Shown here in pieces: positions 45,027-57,476 of a stretch of DNA of 64,000 bases (positions within the stretch are counted from its first letter, which is position 1; every line of letters starts with the position of its first letter). Location of the stretch: positions 558,001-622,000 of the forward strand of contig NZ_CP046914.1 in NCBI RefSeq assembly GCF_009789675.1, in the 5' to 3' direction. Position numbers and translations under genes: made by a program. This DNA is from Paraburkholderia acidisoli. GTDB lineage: Bacteria > Pseudomonadota > Gammaproteobacteria > Burkholderiales > Burkholderiaceae. A model generated the notes under the pieces. It did not search any database and was not told where the DNA came from. It saw only the letters and a program-made list of their open reading frames with translations.

Positions 45027-45232
45027 TGGAATCTCCAGCGATCATAGGCGATCCCCTTCAAAGTAGCATCACAAATCCCACAAATAAATCGCCAATTTTT
45101 TAAAACGTATTTCTTTCTGTATCCGTCTTTTTTTGCGACTACATTTTGAAAATCTTTTACCGCTTTTTCCCTCGCGCGCGACGCCTATGATCGCGAAGTC
45201 ATCGACCCAAGGACCGGACGCGCCGGACAAAC
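45027..45232. promoter_or_regulatory. AT-rich promoter region of bceS
   Basis: The 206-bp gap between the 47-aa gene and bceS is markedly AT-rich for this genome, as expected for promoters. It contains C-T(7)-GCG at about 45127-45137 followed by ACTACATTTTG. The same C-T-run-GCG motif occurs three times in the bceP/bceO promoter region. I cannot assign -35 and -10 boxes with confidence. Confidence 0.4.
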
Positions 45233-46393
45233 ATGAGCGATCCCGCACTCGAAGTGGCACTGCCGCCTGCAACCGTCGTGCCTGCCGCCGCCGCGCGTCC
45301 CAAGGTGGTCGCAAGCGAGCATATGATCGACGCCATGCGCGGCTTCGCGGCCCTGCTGGTGGCCTATTTCCATTGCCGCCAGGTTACATGGATCGGCATG
45401 GGCGCATTCCACCGGGCTCACGCGAGCCTCGCCGATCCCGGCACGATCGCCGCGTGGCTGACCTTGCCCATTGCATGGGGCTCGGCGGGCGTGCCCATCT
45501 TCTTCGTGATCAGCGGCTATTGCATTCATCGCAGCGGCGCGGCCCGGCTACTCGCGAACCCGAATTTCACACTCGATGCGCGGCAATTCTGGCTGCGCCG
45601 CTTCGTGCGCATTTATCCCGTGCTGCTGGCCGCCCTGCTGCTCACGCTGGCCGTCGACTCGATCAGCCTGGGCGTGCTGCCCGTGAGCCACAAGATCAAC
45701 GACATCGGGCTGCAATCCTTTCTGGTCAACCTGTTCTCGCTACAAGGGATTGCCGGTAAAACCTACGGCTCGAACGGCGCGCTCTGGACCCTCTCGCTCG
45801 AAGTGCAGTTCTATCTGCTCTATCCGCTGCTGTTCGCCGCGCGCCGCCGCTTTGGCTTGCATGCGGTGCTGGGCGCGGTCGCCCTCGTCAATCTCGTTTC
45901 GGCGCTCACGCTGCAACGCCACGACGTTGTGATCTTCACGTCGTTCTGGTTCTCGTGGATGCTGGGCGCCTGGATCGCCGAAGTGCATCTGCGCGGCGGC
46001 TCCGGGTTTCGCCTCGCGTATGCCGCTTCCGCCCTGTTCGCCGTGGCCGGTTGCGCGGCGTTTCACTTCGGCCAATATGGCGCCTTTCAGCTATGGGCCG
46101 CCGCCTTCGCGTGCTATCTCGTGAAAGCACTGGGCCGCCCCGTCCTGGCGGGCGGTGCGCTCACCGCGTGCTTCTCGAAGCTCGGCGAGTTCAGCTACTC
46201 GCTCTATCTGATTCATCTGCCGCTATTTGTGCTGCTCGGCTCGCTGCTGTATCGCTCCTCGCTGCAAACGTCGATCTGGCCGTCGTTCGGCTTCACGCTC
46301 GCGGTATTGCCGGTGGCGTGGGTCTTCTACCGCCTCTTCGAACGCCCCGCGCTCAATGTGGCGGCGCGACTGCGCAAACGCGTCGCGGGTTGA
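45233..46393 (+). CDS. bceS: Acyltransferase 3 family protein (bceS)
   Basis: This 386-aa inner-membrane acyltransferase of the OafA/AT3 family has about ten helices. It probably adds acetyl groups to cepacian sugars. Motifs are MIDAMRGFAALLVAYFHCR near residue 31, VPIFFVISGYCIHRSG for the R/K-x10-H and FFVISGY signature, and LWTLSLEVQFYLLYPL. The first 30 residues are a proline/alanine-rich cytosolic tail. The start is ATG 45233 with only a weak ribosome site (GGACAAAC). It is transcribed against bceR and separated by a strong terminator. Donor and acceptor are inferred from the locus. Confidence 0.85.
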   Translation: MSDPALEVALPPATVVPAAAARPKVVASEHMIDAMRGFAALLVAYFHCRQVTWIGMGAFHRAHASLADPGTIAAWLTLPIAWGSAGVPIFFVISGYCIHRSGAARLLANPNFTLDARQFWLRRFVRIYPVLLAALLLTLAVDSISLGVLPVSHKINDIGLQSFLVNLFSLQGIAGKTYGSNGALWTLSLEVQFYLLYPLLFAARRRFGLHAVLGAVALVNLVSALTLQRHDVVIFTSFWFSWMLGAWIAEVHLRGGSGFRLAYAASALFAVAGCAAFHFGQYGAFQLWAAAFACYLVKALGRPVLAGGALTACFSKLGEFSYSLYLIHLPLFVLLGSLLYRSSLQTSIWPSFGFTLAVLPVAWVFYRLFERPALNVAARLRKRVAG

Positions 46394-46425
46394 TTCGAGC
46401 CATTCCAACGATCCCAACGAAGCAA

Positions 46426-46460
46426 AAAAGGGCGGCCCGCCAGATGCGGACCGCCCTTTT
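46426..46460. terminator. Bidirectional terminator between bceS and bceR
   Basis: AAAAGGGCGGCCCGC (46426-46440) and GCGGACCGCCCTTTT (46446-46460) form a 15-bp stem with one mismatch and a 5-nt loop. The A/T ends serve both directions between convergent genes. Confidence 0.88.
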
Positions 46461-46489
46461 CCATGGTGCGCTGAATTGATCGGCGCCGC

Positions 46490-48958
46490 TTATTTACCGC
46501 GCGCCACCACGTCGTCCAGCACCTTCTCGACCGCCTCGACATATTGCGCCTTGCCGAAGCGCGCGCGCGCCGTTTGCAGGCCCTGTCCGGCCAGCCGCTC
46601 GCGCAATAGCGTGTCGTCGTGCAGTCTGCCGAGCGTCGCGGCCAGTTCGCTCGCGTCGCCCGGCGTGCAGAGCAGGCCGCTCTTGCCATGCTCGACGATC
46701 TCGGTCACGCCGCCGTCGCGCGACGCCACCACGGGGCGCTGCGCCAGCATGCCCTCCACCACCACGCGGCCAAACGGCTCGGCCGTAATCGAGGTATGCG
46801 CGATCACGTCCACGGCCCGCATGCACGCGGCAATGTCGTTGCGGAAGCCAAGGAAATGCACGCGATCCTGCAGGCCGTGCGTTTCCACGAAAGCTTGCAG
46901 CTCCGCGGCGTAATCGTCCTCACCGAACAGCGGCGCGCCGACGAATACCGCATGCGCACGCAGCTCGTGCAGCAGCGCCTCGAGCAGCACATGCTGTCCC
47001 TTCCAGCGTGCGAGACGGCTGAATGCGCCAACCAGGAACGCGTCTTCGGGCAAGCCGATCTGCAGCCGCAACTGCCGCTGCGAAGCCTGCGCGAGCGCGC
47101 GGAACGGCGACTCGTCCACGCCGTTGTGCACGACGTCGATGCGGTCTTCGTCGAAGCGCGTGAGTTGCGCGAACACCTTCGCGGAGGCATGCGAATTCGC
47201 GATCACGTGGGCGAGGCCCAGCTTCGCGCAACCCTTGATGATCGCGCGCTGCACCCGGCCGAAATGCTCGGCGCTCACGATGTCGCGCAGATGCCAGACC
47301 ACCGGCTTGCGCGCGAGTTTGCCGGCGATCACGCTAATCACCATGGCGCGCTGCGTGTTGGCGTAGACCACGTCCGCATCGCGCGCGCGGCGGCGCGTTT
47401 CGCGCACGAGGCCCGCCACGCCCTTGAGCACGCCCAGACGCGGCGCCGTGCCACCATCGCGGCGCACGTTGCGCAACGCGCCCGACTCGATCACCTCCAC
47501 GTTCGCACCCGCGGCATCGAGCGCCTCGCGGAACGGCCCGTCGTTGAACAGCAGCACATCCACGCGCGACTGCAAGCCTTTCACCACTTCGAGCAACGAC
47601 AACTCCGCGCCGCCCAGCACGCCGCTCTGGTCGATGGCGAGCACGCGCGGCGCGTCGGCATGCGGGTCGATCTCGACGGGCGGCGCGCCATGCGCCGACC
47701 CCGCTCGCGTGATCGACGGCACTGCTTGCGCCACGCGCGCGAAGAACTGCTCGCGGAAATGCGCCGACGAAAAGCGCTCGGCATTGGTGCGGCAGTCCTC
47801 GGCGCGAAAGCGCGCGGGATTCGCTTCGAACGCGCCCACGGCCGCGATGATCGCGTCGGCGTCCTGCTCCTCGAAGAAGAGGCCCGTGGGCCGTGAGCCG
47901 CTGTCGACCACGGTTTCCAGCGCCCCGCCCTTGCCATAGGCAATGACCGGCGTGCCGCACGCCTGCGCTTCGACCACGGAAATGCCGAAGTCTTCCTCCG
48001 CCGCGAAGACGAAGGCCTTCGCGCGGCGCATGCGATCGTGCAACACCGCGAACGGCTGATAGCCGAGCACCTCGACGTTCGGGCCCGCCTTGGCGCGCAC
48101 CTTCTGCATGTCGGGACCATCGCCGATCACCACGAGACGCTTGTCCGGCATGCGTGAGAACGCTTCCACGATCAGATCGATCTTCTTGTACGGCACCAGC
48201 CGCGAAGCCGTCACATAGAAGTCTTCCTTTTTCGTCTGGACTTCGAACGAATCGATATCGACGGGCGGATACACCACTTCCGCATCGCGCTGATACACCT
48301 TGTGAATGCGTCGCGCGATGAAGTCCGAATTGGCGACGAACTGATCGACGGAATTCGCCGTGCGCACGTCCCAGTTGCGGATGTAATGCAGAATCAGCCG
48401 TGCCAGCATCGACTTCGGGCCACGCGTGAGTCGCGACTCCTCGAGATACTGATGCTGCAGATCCCACGCATAGCGGATCGGCGAATGCACGTAGCTGATG
48501 TGAAACTGGTCCGGTCCGGTGAGCACGCCCTTCGCCACCGCGTGGCTGCTCGAAATCACCACGTCGTAGCCGGAAACGTCGATCTGCTCGATCGCGAGCG
48601 GCATGAACGGCAGGTACGCGCGATACCGCGTGCGCGCCTTCGGCAGGCGCTGAATGAACGAGGTCGTGGCCCGCTTGCCGCGCAGGAACGTGCGGTCTTT
48701 CGCGTCGACGAAATCGACCACGGAGAACAGGTCCGCGTCGGGGAAGCACGCGAGAATCTGCTCCAGCACGCGCTCGGCGCCCGCGTAGGTCACGAGCCAG
48801 TCGTGCACGATCGCCACCCGTGGCGCGCGGCCGGTATGGCGCGTGAGGGGCACGAGTGCGTTGGCCTCGGCAAGTCGTGGAGCGGTGAGATCGCGCCGTT
48901 TGAGCGGCGCGATGCTGCTTTCGGACGAGGCCGTTTCGTCGATCAGTTCATGACTCAT
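46490..48958 (-). CDS. bceR: Two-domain GT4 glycosyltransferase (bceR)
   Basis: This 822-aa cytosolic or membrane-associated protein contains two complete GT-B glycosyltransferases of family 4 in tandem. The first (about residues 45-430) has VAIVHDWLVTYAGAERVLEQ and the EX7E element EEDFGISVVEAQACGTPVIA. The second (about 455-820) has LAIDQSGVLGGAELSLLEVV and AEPFGRVVVEGMLAQRPVVA. Each should add one sugar to the lipid-linked cepacian repeat unit. Homologous fused proteins are known at this locus (BceR). It starts at ATG 48958, overlapping the bceQ stop by 4 nt, so flippase and transferase are translationally coupled. Confidence 0.88.
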   Translation of the reverse strand: MSHELIDETASSESSIAPLKRRDLTAPRLAEANALVPLTRHTGRAPRVAIVHDWLVTYAGAERVLEQILACFPDADLFSVVDFVDAKDRTFLRGKRATTSFIQRLPKARTRYRAYLPFMPLAIEQIDVSGYDVVISSSHAVAKGVLTGPDQFHISYVHSPIRYAWDLQHQYLEESRLTRGPKSMLARLILHYIRNWDVRTANSVDQFVANSDFIARRIHKVYQRDAEVVYPPVDIDSFEVQTKKEDFYVTASRLVPYKKIDLIVEAFSRMPDKRLVVIGDGPDMQKVRAKAGPNVEVLGYQPFAVLHDRMRRAKAFVFAAEEDFGISVVEAQACGTPVIAYGKGGALETVVDSGSRPTGLFFEEQDADAIIAAVGAFEANPARFRAEDCRTNAERFSSAHFREQFFARVAQAVPSITRAGSAHGAPPVEIDPHADAPRVLAIDQSGVLGGAELSLLEVVKGLQSRVDVLLFNDGPFREALDAAGANVEVIESGALRNVRRDGGTAPRLGVLKGVAGLVRETRRRARDADVVYANTQRAMVISVIAGKLARKPVVWHLRDIVSAEHFGRVQRAIIKGCAKLGLAHVIANSHASAKVFAQLTRFDEDRIDVVHNGVDESPFRALAQASQRQLRLQIGLPEDAFLVGAFSRLARWKGQHVLLEALLHELRAHAVFVGAPLFGEDDYAAELQAFVETHGLQDRVHFLGFRNDIAACMRAVDVIAHTSITAEPFGRVVVEGMLAQRPVVASRDGGVTEIVEHGKSGLLCTPGDASELAATLGRLHDDTLLRERLAGQGLQTARARFGKAQYVEAVEKVLDDVVARGK

Positions 48959-50421
48959 GCGCTTTTCCGTAGATTCAGTCGAAACAGGAGGGAACGGGCG
49001 TAACCGCGCAGCAACGGCGTCGTTGCCACCGACCACACCACGTTGGCGAGTGCCAGCACCACGCCCGCGCCGATCGCGTACCACGCGTCCGGCAGCCACC
49101 ATGCGAGCGCGAGTGCGGCAGCAAGAAAACTCAGATGGGCGAACATGTCGACGAGGATCGTGCGGCTATGAATGCGCGCGAGCCACAACAACACCACGTA
49201 GTCGAACAACGAGCGGAACAGCACCGCCGCCGCCGCGCCCGGCAAACCGAAACGCGCAATGCCGAGCCACAGCAACCCCGCGAACAGCGGCAGTTCCACG
49301 AGCCCGACACGCGCGGCGGCAGCCGGATTGTTCTGCGATTGAATGAGAATGCGCGTGACGCTCGCCTGCCCGATCAGCCACACGGCAATGATGAGAAAGC
49401 GGCCCACGGGTGCGCCATGCTCCGCGATCACGGGGCCGACCCACGCGCGCAGAAACGGTTCGAGCACCACGATCGCGCCAATACCCACGGGCGTGAACAC
49501 GCCGTTGAGAAATTGCAGCGACTGCGCGGCCACTTCATCCGCATGCTCGCGACGCAGCGCGGAAAGGCGCGGGAACAGCGTGCGCACCAGCGCGTTCGGC
49601 ACCATGTTCAAACGCGTGACGAGGTTTTGCGGCACCGTGTAGTACGTGACGAAACGCGCGCCCAGGCCCGCGCCCAGCATCATGCGGTCGAGCGAATCAG
49701 CCACCATCGTCGTGATGCTCGCGATCAGCATCCAGCCACCGAAGCCGAACAACGCCTTCGAGGTGTCGAGACGCGGCCGCTGCATCTTGCGAATGCCGAG
49801 CACGCGCAGCGCCGAGCGCCCGAGCAGCACGGCCGCCACGAAACGCGCCAGCACGGCGGCGGCAATCACCGTTTGCAGATTCGGCGCGAACACCCACGCG
49901 GCGCCGAGCGGCAGCAACTGGAACAGGAAGGTGCCGAGCGTCTGGTTGGTGTTGTAGATACCGAAGCGTTCCGCGCCGTTGATCGCGCCCGCGAACACCC
50001 ACGAGACGTTCGCGATGGGAATCGCCACGGCCAGCCACGGCAGCGCGAGATAGACCTCGTGGCGCATGGCCGCCGAAACGTGCGTGAAATACGCCGTATA
50101 GAGCGCGCCGCCCGAATAGATCAGGATGCCGCCAATCGCGCCCGTGACGAAGTTGAGCCAGAACGCACTCCAGAACACGCGCTCGCAGGCCTCCGTGTCT
50201 TTCGAGGCCCACGCCTTCGAAATATGATTCTGCGCGGCCATGCTCATGCCGAGATCGAGCACGCTGAAATAGCCAATCAAGGCCCACACGAGCGCGATCA
50301 CGCCGTAACGTTCGACACCCAGCATGCGAATGTACGACGGCACCGTGACCAGCGACACGAAGGTCGGCAGCACGAGACCGAACAGATTGATCGCGACGTT
50401 ACGCAGTATTCCTTTATCCAT
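48955..50421 (-). CDS. bceQ: Wzx-type repeat-unit flippase (bceQ)
   Basis: This 488-aa polytopic inner-membrane protein has 12-14 predicted helices and belongs to the MATE-like/polysaccharide flippase superfamily. It would turn the lipid-linked cepacian heptasaccharide to the periplasmic face. It begins MDKGILRNVAINLFGLVLP, typical of Wzx proteins, with LGVERYGVIALVWALIGYFSVLDLGMS split over the first helices. It follows bceP after 30 bp and overlaps bceR by 4 nt, so bceP-bceQ-bceR form one operon on the minus strand. The ribosome site (GGGAAATCCC) is modest. Confidence 0.88.
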   Translation of the reverse strand: MDKGILRNVAINLFGLVLPTFVSLVTVPSYIRMLGVERYGVIALVWALIGYFSVLDLGMSMAAQNHISKAWASKDTEACERVFWSAFWLNFVTGAIGGILIYSGGALYTAYFTHVSAAMRHEVYLALPWLAVAIPIANVSWVFAGAINGAERFGIYNTNQTLGTFLFQLLPLGAAWVFAPNLQTVIAAAVLARFVAAVLLGRSALRVLGIRKMQRPRLDTSKALFGFGGWMLIASITTMVADSLDRMMLGAGLGARFVTYYTVPQNLVTRLNMVPNALVRTLFPRLSALRREHADEVAAQSLQFLNGVFTPVGIGAIVVLEPFLRAWVGPVIAEHGAPVGRFLIIAVWLIGQASVTRILIQSQNNPAAAARVGLVELPLFAGLLWLGIARFGLPGAAAAVLFRSLFDYVVLLWLARIHSRTILVDMFAHLSFLAAALALAWWLPDAWYAIGAGVVLALANVVWSVATTPLLRGYARSLLFRLNLRKSA

Positions 50422-50451
50422 GGGATTTCCCGTTGTAGCGGCCGTGCTTCA

Positions 50452-52707
50452 TCAGGCCGGTTTCCAGCGGTACATGAGCACCTTGCCGCGCGCATCTTCC
50501 TCGACGAACACGAGGTATTCGCCGTTCGCCTGACGATGCGCGCTGATTCCGAACGGCACGTCTACCCAGCCCGAGGCGTGTCCGACCTCGGGGCCCGGGC
50601 CGAACGTGCCCACTTCCTTCGCACTGTCCTTGTCGTACACATGCACGTTGCCCGCGGGTTCGACCACGAACACGTACTGCCCTTCGACCGTGAGTCCCGC
50701 TGGCGTGACGGGCGGCTTCGCGTGCGGATCCCACGGCAAACGCAGCATGTAGCGCTGCTCGGGATGCCCGCTCGTCCACTTGTCGTAGCGCACCAGCACG
50801 CGGCCCGCTTCTTTCCAGAAGCCCGGATCGTGCGGCGCGTCGGCGGTGTAGCCGGTCACGTAGAGCGAGTCGGTTTGCGGCTCGTAAATCGCGCGATGCA
50901 CTTCGGTAAACGGCGCGGGAATCGCGTACTTGTCGAGCTTGTCGTAGCTGTAGATGGGGTTGCCCTTCGCGTCGAGTCCGCCAAAGCGGAAGCGCCAGAT
51001 CCCCTTGTCGTCGCGCGCCCGCCAGATGTCGCCGCGCGTGTCGACCCACCAGCCCCAGCCGCCGCCGAGCTTTTCGCGCGACGGATTGCGCGTGAATTCG
51101 CTGCTCTCGAACGCACCGTTGCCGTTCGTGTCGCGCCAGATCCAGTCGCCGCCCGGCGGTGCGTTCGGCACGTGCAGCACGGGACGTTCGCGTCCCGCGA
51201 TGAAGCCCGAGGGAATCGCGGTTTCGCCGTCATGCTGCGCATCGAAGCGATAGATCTTCAGATGGTCCGCATACATGTCGGTGAGAAAGAGGAACGTGTG
51301 CCCATTCAGCGCGCGCGCCGTCGGCAGGCCCGGCCACTGGTCCGTGTGGAAGACGGGATCGTCGGGATAGCGGAAACGGTTCGACAGAAAGCCCACGTAA
51401 CGCGAGTCCTGACCAGGCGGTTTCGAGAGATCGAGCTCGAAGCGCTTGTTGCCCGTGTACACGCTATCGGGCCGCTGCGGATCGACCCACGCGCCGTCCA
51501 CGAACAGCAGTCCTTCGAGATTCCACAGCCGCTTGCCCGCGGGCGAGTAGGCCTCGAGCGTCGCGCCGAGCCCCGCGCCAATGCTGTCGTGCTGCGGACC
51601 AATGCCGTTCGTCGACACGTAGATGTTGCCGTGCGCGTCCGTGCCCACGCCGGTCAGGCCGTTGAAGCGGCCCGGCCCCGGCCGCCCCGCCACGCCCGCG
51701 AAAATGCCGCCGCGTTCGCCGAGCGTCGCGCTCTGCGCCCACGACTTGCCGTTGCGCGTATAAATGAGGATCTGCTGGCGCGGGCCGTTATCGGCGATCA
51801 GGATGCGCTGCGAGGCATCCACGTTGATGTCGACGGCGTCCGCGTCGTCGGGCAGCTTGAGCGCGTCGTCGAGCGGCTTGCCATCCGCCGAAAAATGCTG
51901 GACGTACGGGCCTTTGTCGTCGTTCGCGCCCGCGAGCACCCAGAGCGAACCGTCACCCGCGAGCGCGATGCGGCCCGGCGCCCGCACGTCGAACTGCGAC
52001 TTGCGCTGCATCGAGTTCGCATCGTAAATCTCGATGCGATTCATCGACGTGTTGCTGACATAGAGCGTCGAATCCGTCGCGGCGAGTCCGCCGATATCGG
52101 CATGCGTGCCCGTGGGCACATCGGCGATCTTCAGGAACGCGCCCGCCAGTTGCGCGTGCGGATTCAGCGGATCGGGCGAGGCCTGGAACGCAGCGGCTCG
52201 CTTAGGCTGATCGAGCGGCCGGCGCGTCACGCCGAACCACTGGCGCCCTTTCTCCGGCCAGATGCCGTTGCCAACGAGATGCCCTTTCTCGTTGCCCACG
52301 CCCACGGCGGCATACAGATAGTGCTGATTCACGGCTACGGCATTGCCGCCCGCGCCACCCCAGCCATGCGTGCCGCCCGCGAAACCGAGCGCCTTGCCGT
52401 CCTGATACGCGCTGATCTCCGCCCCGCTCTCGTCCCACGGCGCGTTTGTATAGACCTTGCCTTCGGGCGTCACGGCGATGGCGGTCACGTTGATCTGCAT
52501 CCACGTGCCCTGACCATAACCGTAGGTATTGCCGATCCACGAAGTCGTAACCTGCAATTGCGGCGCGGCGATCGTCTGCACCGACGAGGTACAGATGAAC
52601 GTGCACATCGCGGCCAGCGCGAACGTTCTGCGCAGGCGGCGTTCAGGATGTGCGCGGCGCTCGAGTGGCAGCGTCGGGGACGGCGTCCGTGGCGACTTCA
52701 GCGGCAA
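50452..52707 (-). CDS. bceP: Exported beta-propeller protein of the cepacian locus (bceP)
   Basis: This 751-aa protein has a Sec-type signal. A basic stretch (RRLRRTFALAAMCTF) and a hydrophobic core end near residue 48 at TIAA, so it should be periplasmic or extracellular. The mature part consists of repeated NHL/Kelch-like blades, for example PEGKVYTNAPWDESG, AHGNIYVSTNGIGPQ and DSLYVTGYTAD, suggesting two propellers. BceP has been proposed in the literature to be an exopolysaccharide hydrolase, but no classical catalytic motif is evident to me. The start is TTG 52707, chosen because GGAGG lies eight bases upstream. A calcium-like loop, DTNGNGAFES, is present. Confidence 0.82.
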   Translation of the reverse strand: MPLKSPRTPSPTLPLERRAHPERRLRRTFALAAMCTFICTSSVQTIAAPQLQVTTSWIGNTYGYGQGTWMQINVTAIAVTPEGKVYTNAPWDESGAEISAYQDGKALGFAGGTHGWGGAGGNAVAVNQHYLYAAVGVGNEKGHLVGNGIWPEKGRQWFGVTRRPLDQPKRAAAFQASPDPLNPHAQLAGAFLKIADVPTGTHADIGGLAATDSTLYVSNTSMNRIEIYDANSMQRKSQFDVRAPGRIALAGDGSLWVLAGANDDKGPYVQHFSADGKPLDDALKLPDDADAVDINVDASQRILIADNGPRQQILIYTRNGKSWAQSATLGERGGIFAGVAGRPGPGRFNGLTGVGTDAHGNIYVSTNGIGPQHDSIGAGLGATLEAYSPAGKRLWNLEGLLFVDGAWVDPQRPDSVYTGNKRFELDLSKPPGQDSRYVGFLSNRFRYPDDPVFHTDQWPGLPTARALNGHTFLFLTDMYADHLKIYRFDAQHDGETAIPSGFIAGRERPVLHVPNAPPGGDWIWRDTNGNGAFESSEFTRNPSREKLGGGWGWWVDTRGDIWRARDDKGIWRFRFGGLDAKGNPIYSYDKLDKYAIPAPFTEVHRAIYEPQTDSLYVTGYTADAPHDPGFWKEAGRVLVRYDKWTSGHPEQRYMLRLPWDPHAKPPVTPAGLTVEGQYVFVVEPAGNVHVYDKDSAKEVGTFGPGPEVGHASGWVDVPFGISAHRQANGEYLVFVEEDARGKVLMYRWKPA

Positions 52708-53061
52708 GGCGAATTCCTCCGGTCTGGTAACGGCAATCTGCTCGGATCATGCCGTACAAACCGCGCGAAAAATCTCCCCGCAAAAAGCGAAAATAATTCA
52801 AAAAAATTCAGTCTCCAATCCGGCTTTTTTGCGCGCAACGGCAATAAATACTGATGCGCCGCACCATCACACGCACGGCCTTACCGATAAGGACTTTTTG
52901 CGCCATTACAGCGCCGTCGAGAGGCCAGAAATGGTGCATTTAACGCAATTAAAAATACAAACTCACAATTAGAGATATTTCGATTTTTTGACGCGCTTTT
53001 TGACCATTAAATTCTTCCTAGAATCGTTCGCACTGCGCATGCAACATCAACCGGATAGCCG
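52708..53061. promoter_or_regulatory. Divergent bceP/bceO promoter region
   Basis: This 354-bp region is strongly AT-rich against a GC-rich background. It contains three C-T(5-6)-GCG motifs: one on the minus strand (52779-52787) and two on the plus strand (52824-52833 and 52894-52902). The same motif is upstream of bceS. CCTTA-CCGA-TAAGG (52879-52892), followed by T5, may be a small attenuator-like hairpin. A -10-like TAGAAT is at 53019-53024, 37 bp before bceO, without a good -35. It probably holds both operon promoters; no gene is seen. Confidence 0.5.
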
Positions 53062-56171
<3,110 letters not shown>

Positions 56172-56230
56172 AGGCGCGCGGGTTTTCACGCTCCGCGCGC
56201 CCTCCCTTCTTCACTTCGCGTTGCTGAAAC

Positions 56231-56258
56231 CGCCGCCCTTTCGGGCGGCGTTTCTTTT
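56231..56258. terminator. Terminator between the reductase gene and bceK
   Basis: CGCCGCCC (56231-56238) and GGGCGGCG (56243-56250) form an 8-bp stem around TTTC, followed by TTTCTTTT. It serves the plus-strand operon and may also act on the opposite strand, since genes converge here. Confidence 0.82.
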
Positions 56259-56284
56259 GGCCGTTCCTTCGGCCTTTCGATCGT

Positions 56285-57448
56285 TCAATGCGCGGCGGCA
56301 ATCGCTTCCGCGTACACACCGGCCACGCGCTTCGCGATCACGGCGTTGTCGAAATGCTCGCGTGCATACGCCTTGCAGGCGGCCTCGTCGGGCAGTTTGA
56401 TACGGCCCGAGAGCGCCCCGGTGATGCCCTCGGCGATCGCTTCCGCACCCGTTGCCGGCAGCACGAGATCGGGCGACAGGCCCGCCACCGCTTCGGGCAA
56501 ACCGCCCACCGGCGTCACGAGCACCGGCGTTCCGGCGGAAAGCGATTCGACCGTGATGAGCCCGAAGCCTTCGAGCGCGACCGTGGGCACGACGCTCAGC
56601 GTGGCCGCACGATACAGCGCCGGCAGATGCGCGTCGGGCACGAAGCCGAGCAGCTTGACGTTGTCGGTGAGATCGGCTTCGTCAATACGCTGCTGCAACT
56701 CCGTCTCGAGGCGCCCGCGACCCGCGATCAGCAGCAACACGTCGGGATGGCGCGTCTTCACGGTCTTGATCGCTTCGATCAGATCTTCCAGACCCATGCG
56801 GCGCACGAGGCGGCGCACCGCGAGGATGATCGGCCGCCCTTGCGGCAATTGCAGCTTCATGCGCGCTTCCGCCACGCTGCACGCGGGATCGAAATGCGCG
56901 GTGTCCACGCAGCCCGGCACGATGCGCACGCGCTCCGGCGAAATGCCGTAGCGCTTCGTGAGAATGTCGCCGAACGCCTTCGAGAGCACGATGAGCCGCG
57001 ACGAGCGCTCGTACACCGACTGTTCGAGCGAATGTTTGATGCGTTGGCTCAACGTGGCCGCGCCTTCGACGAAACTTTCATCGGCCCACGGTCCCTGGAA
57101 ATGCGAGACCTGCGGAATGCCGCGCGTGACGTCGAGACCCGGGAACGTGTAGAGCGCGAAGTGCGAGGAAATCACGTCCGGACGATGACCCGCGATCTCG
57201 CGGCGCAACGCGCGGCGCGCGTCCATGAGCCGGAACGGCAGCGAACGCGAAGCCGAACCGAAACCGTTGATCGCGCCGTTGCTGTCCTGCGCCACCTTGG
57301 GCGAACCGGCCACCACGCCGCGCACGTGCACGCCCGCGCCCGGCAGTGCGCCCACGAGCGAGTAATACATGCGGTCGAGGCCGCCCGCGCGTTCGGGAAA
57401 CCAGTGCATGCCGATCTGTAGCGAATGGATGGATTGTCGTGTGGTCAT
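56285..57448 (-). CDS. bceK: GT4 glycosyltransferase (bceK)
   Basis: This 387-aa GT-B glycosyltransferase of family 4 adds one sugar of the cepacian repeat unit at the cytosolic membrane face. It starts at ATG 57448 after AAGGA. The N-terminal acceptor domain includes GMHWFPERAGGLDRMYYSLV. The C-terminal nucleotide-sugar domain has ILAVRRLVRRMGLEDLIEA and the EX7E element EGFGLITVESLSAGTPVLV. It is the last gene of the minus-strand bceF-K operon, 28 bp after bceJ. The donor sugar is not defined by sequence; BceK is one of several transferases of the pathway. Confidence 0.88.
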   Translation of the reverse strand: MTTRQSIHSLQIGMHWFPERAGGLDRMYYSLVGALPGAGVHVRGVVAGSPKVAQDSNGAINGFGSASRSLPFRLMDARRALRREIAGHRPDVISSHFALYTFPGLDVTRGIPQVSHFQGPWADESFVEGAATLSQRIKHSLEQSVYERSSRLIVLSKAFGDILTKRYGISPERVRIVPGCVDTAHFDPACSVAEARMKLQLPQGRPIILAVRRLVRRMGLEDLIEAIKTVKTRHPDVLLLIAGRGRLETELQQRIDEADLTDNVKLLGFVPDAHLPALYRAATLSVVPTVALEGFGLITVESLSAGTPVLVTPVGGLPEAVAGLSPDLVLPATGAEAIAEGITGALSGRIKLPDEAACKAYAREHFDNAVIAKRVAGVYAEAIAAAH

Positions 57449-57476
57449 CGCGTGTCCTTGTTCTGCACGAATGCGG

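Noticed and set aside
49135-52854. A very long open frame on the plus strand opposite bceQ and bceP
   Set aside because: Its translation is Arg/His-rich and lacks any domain; the opposite strand carries clear family proteins. It is a by-product of GC-rich codon use.
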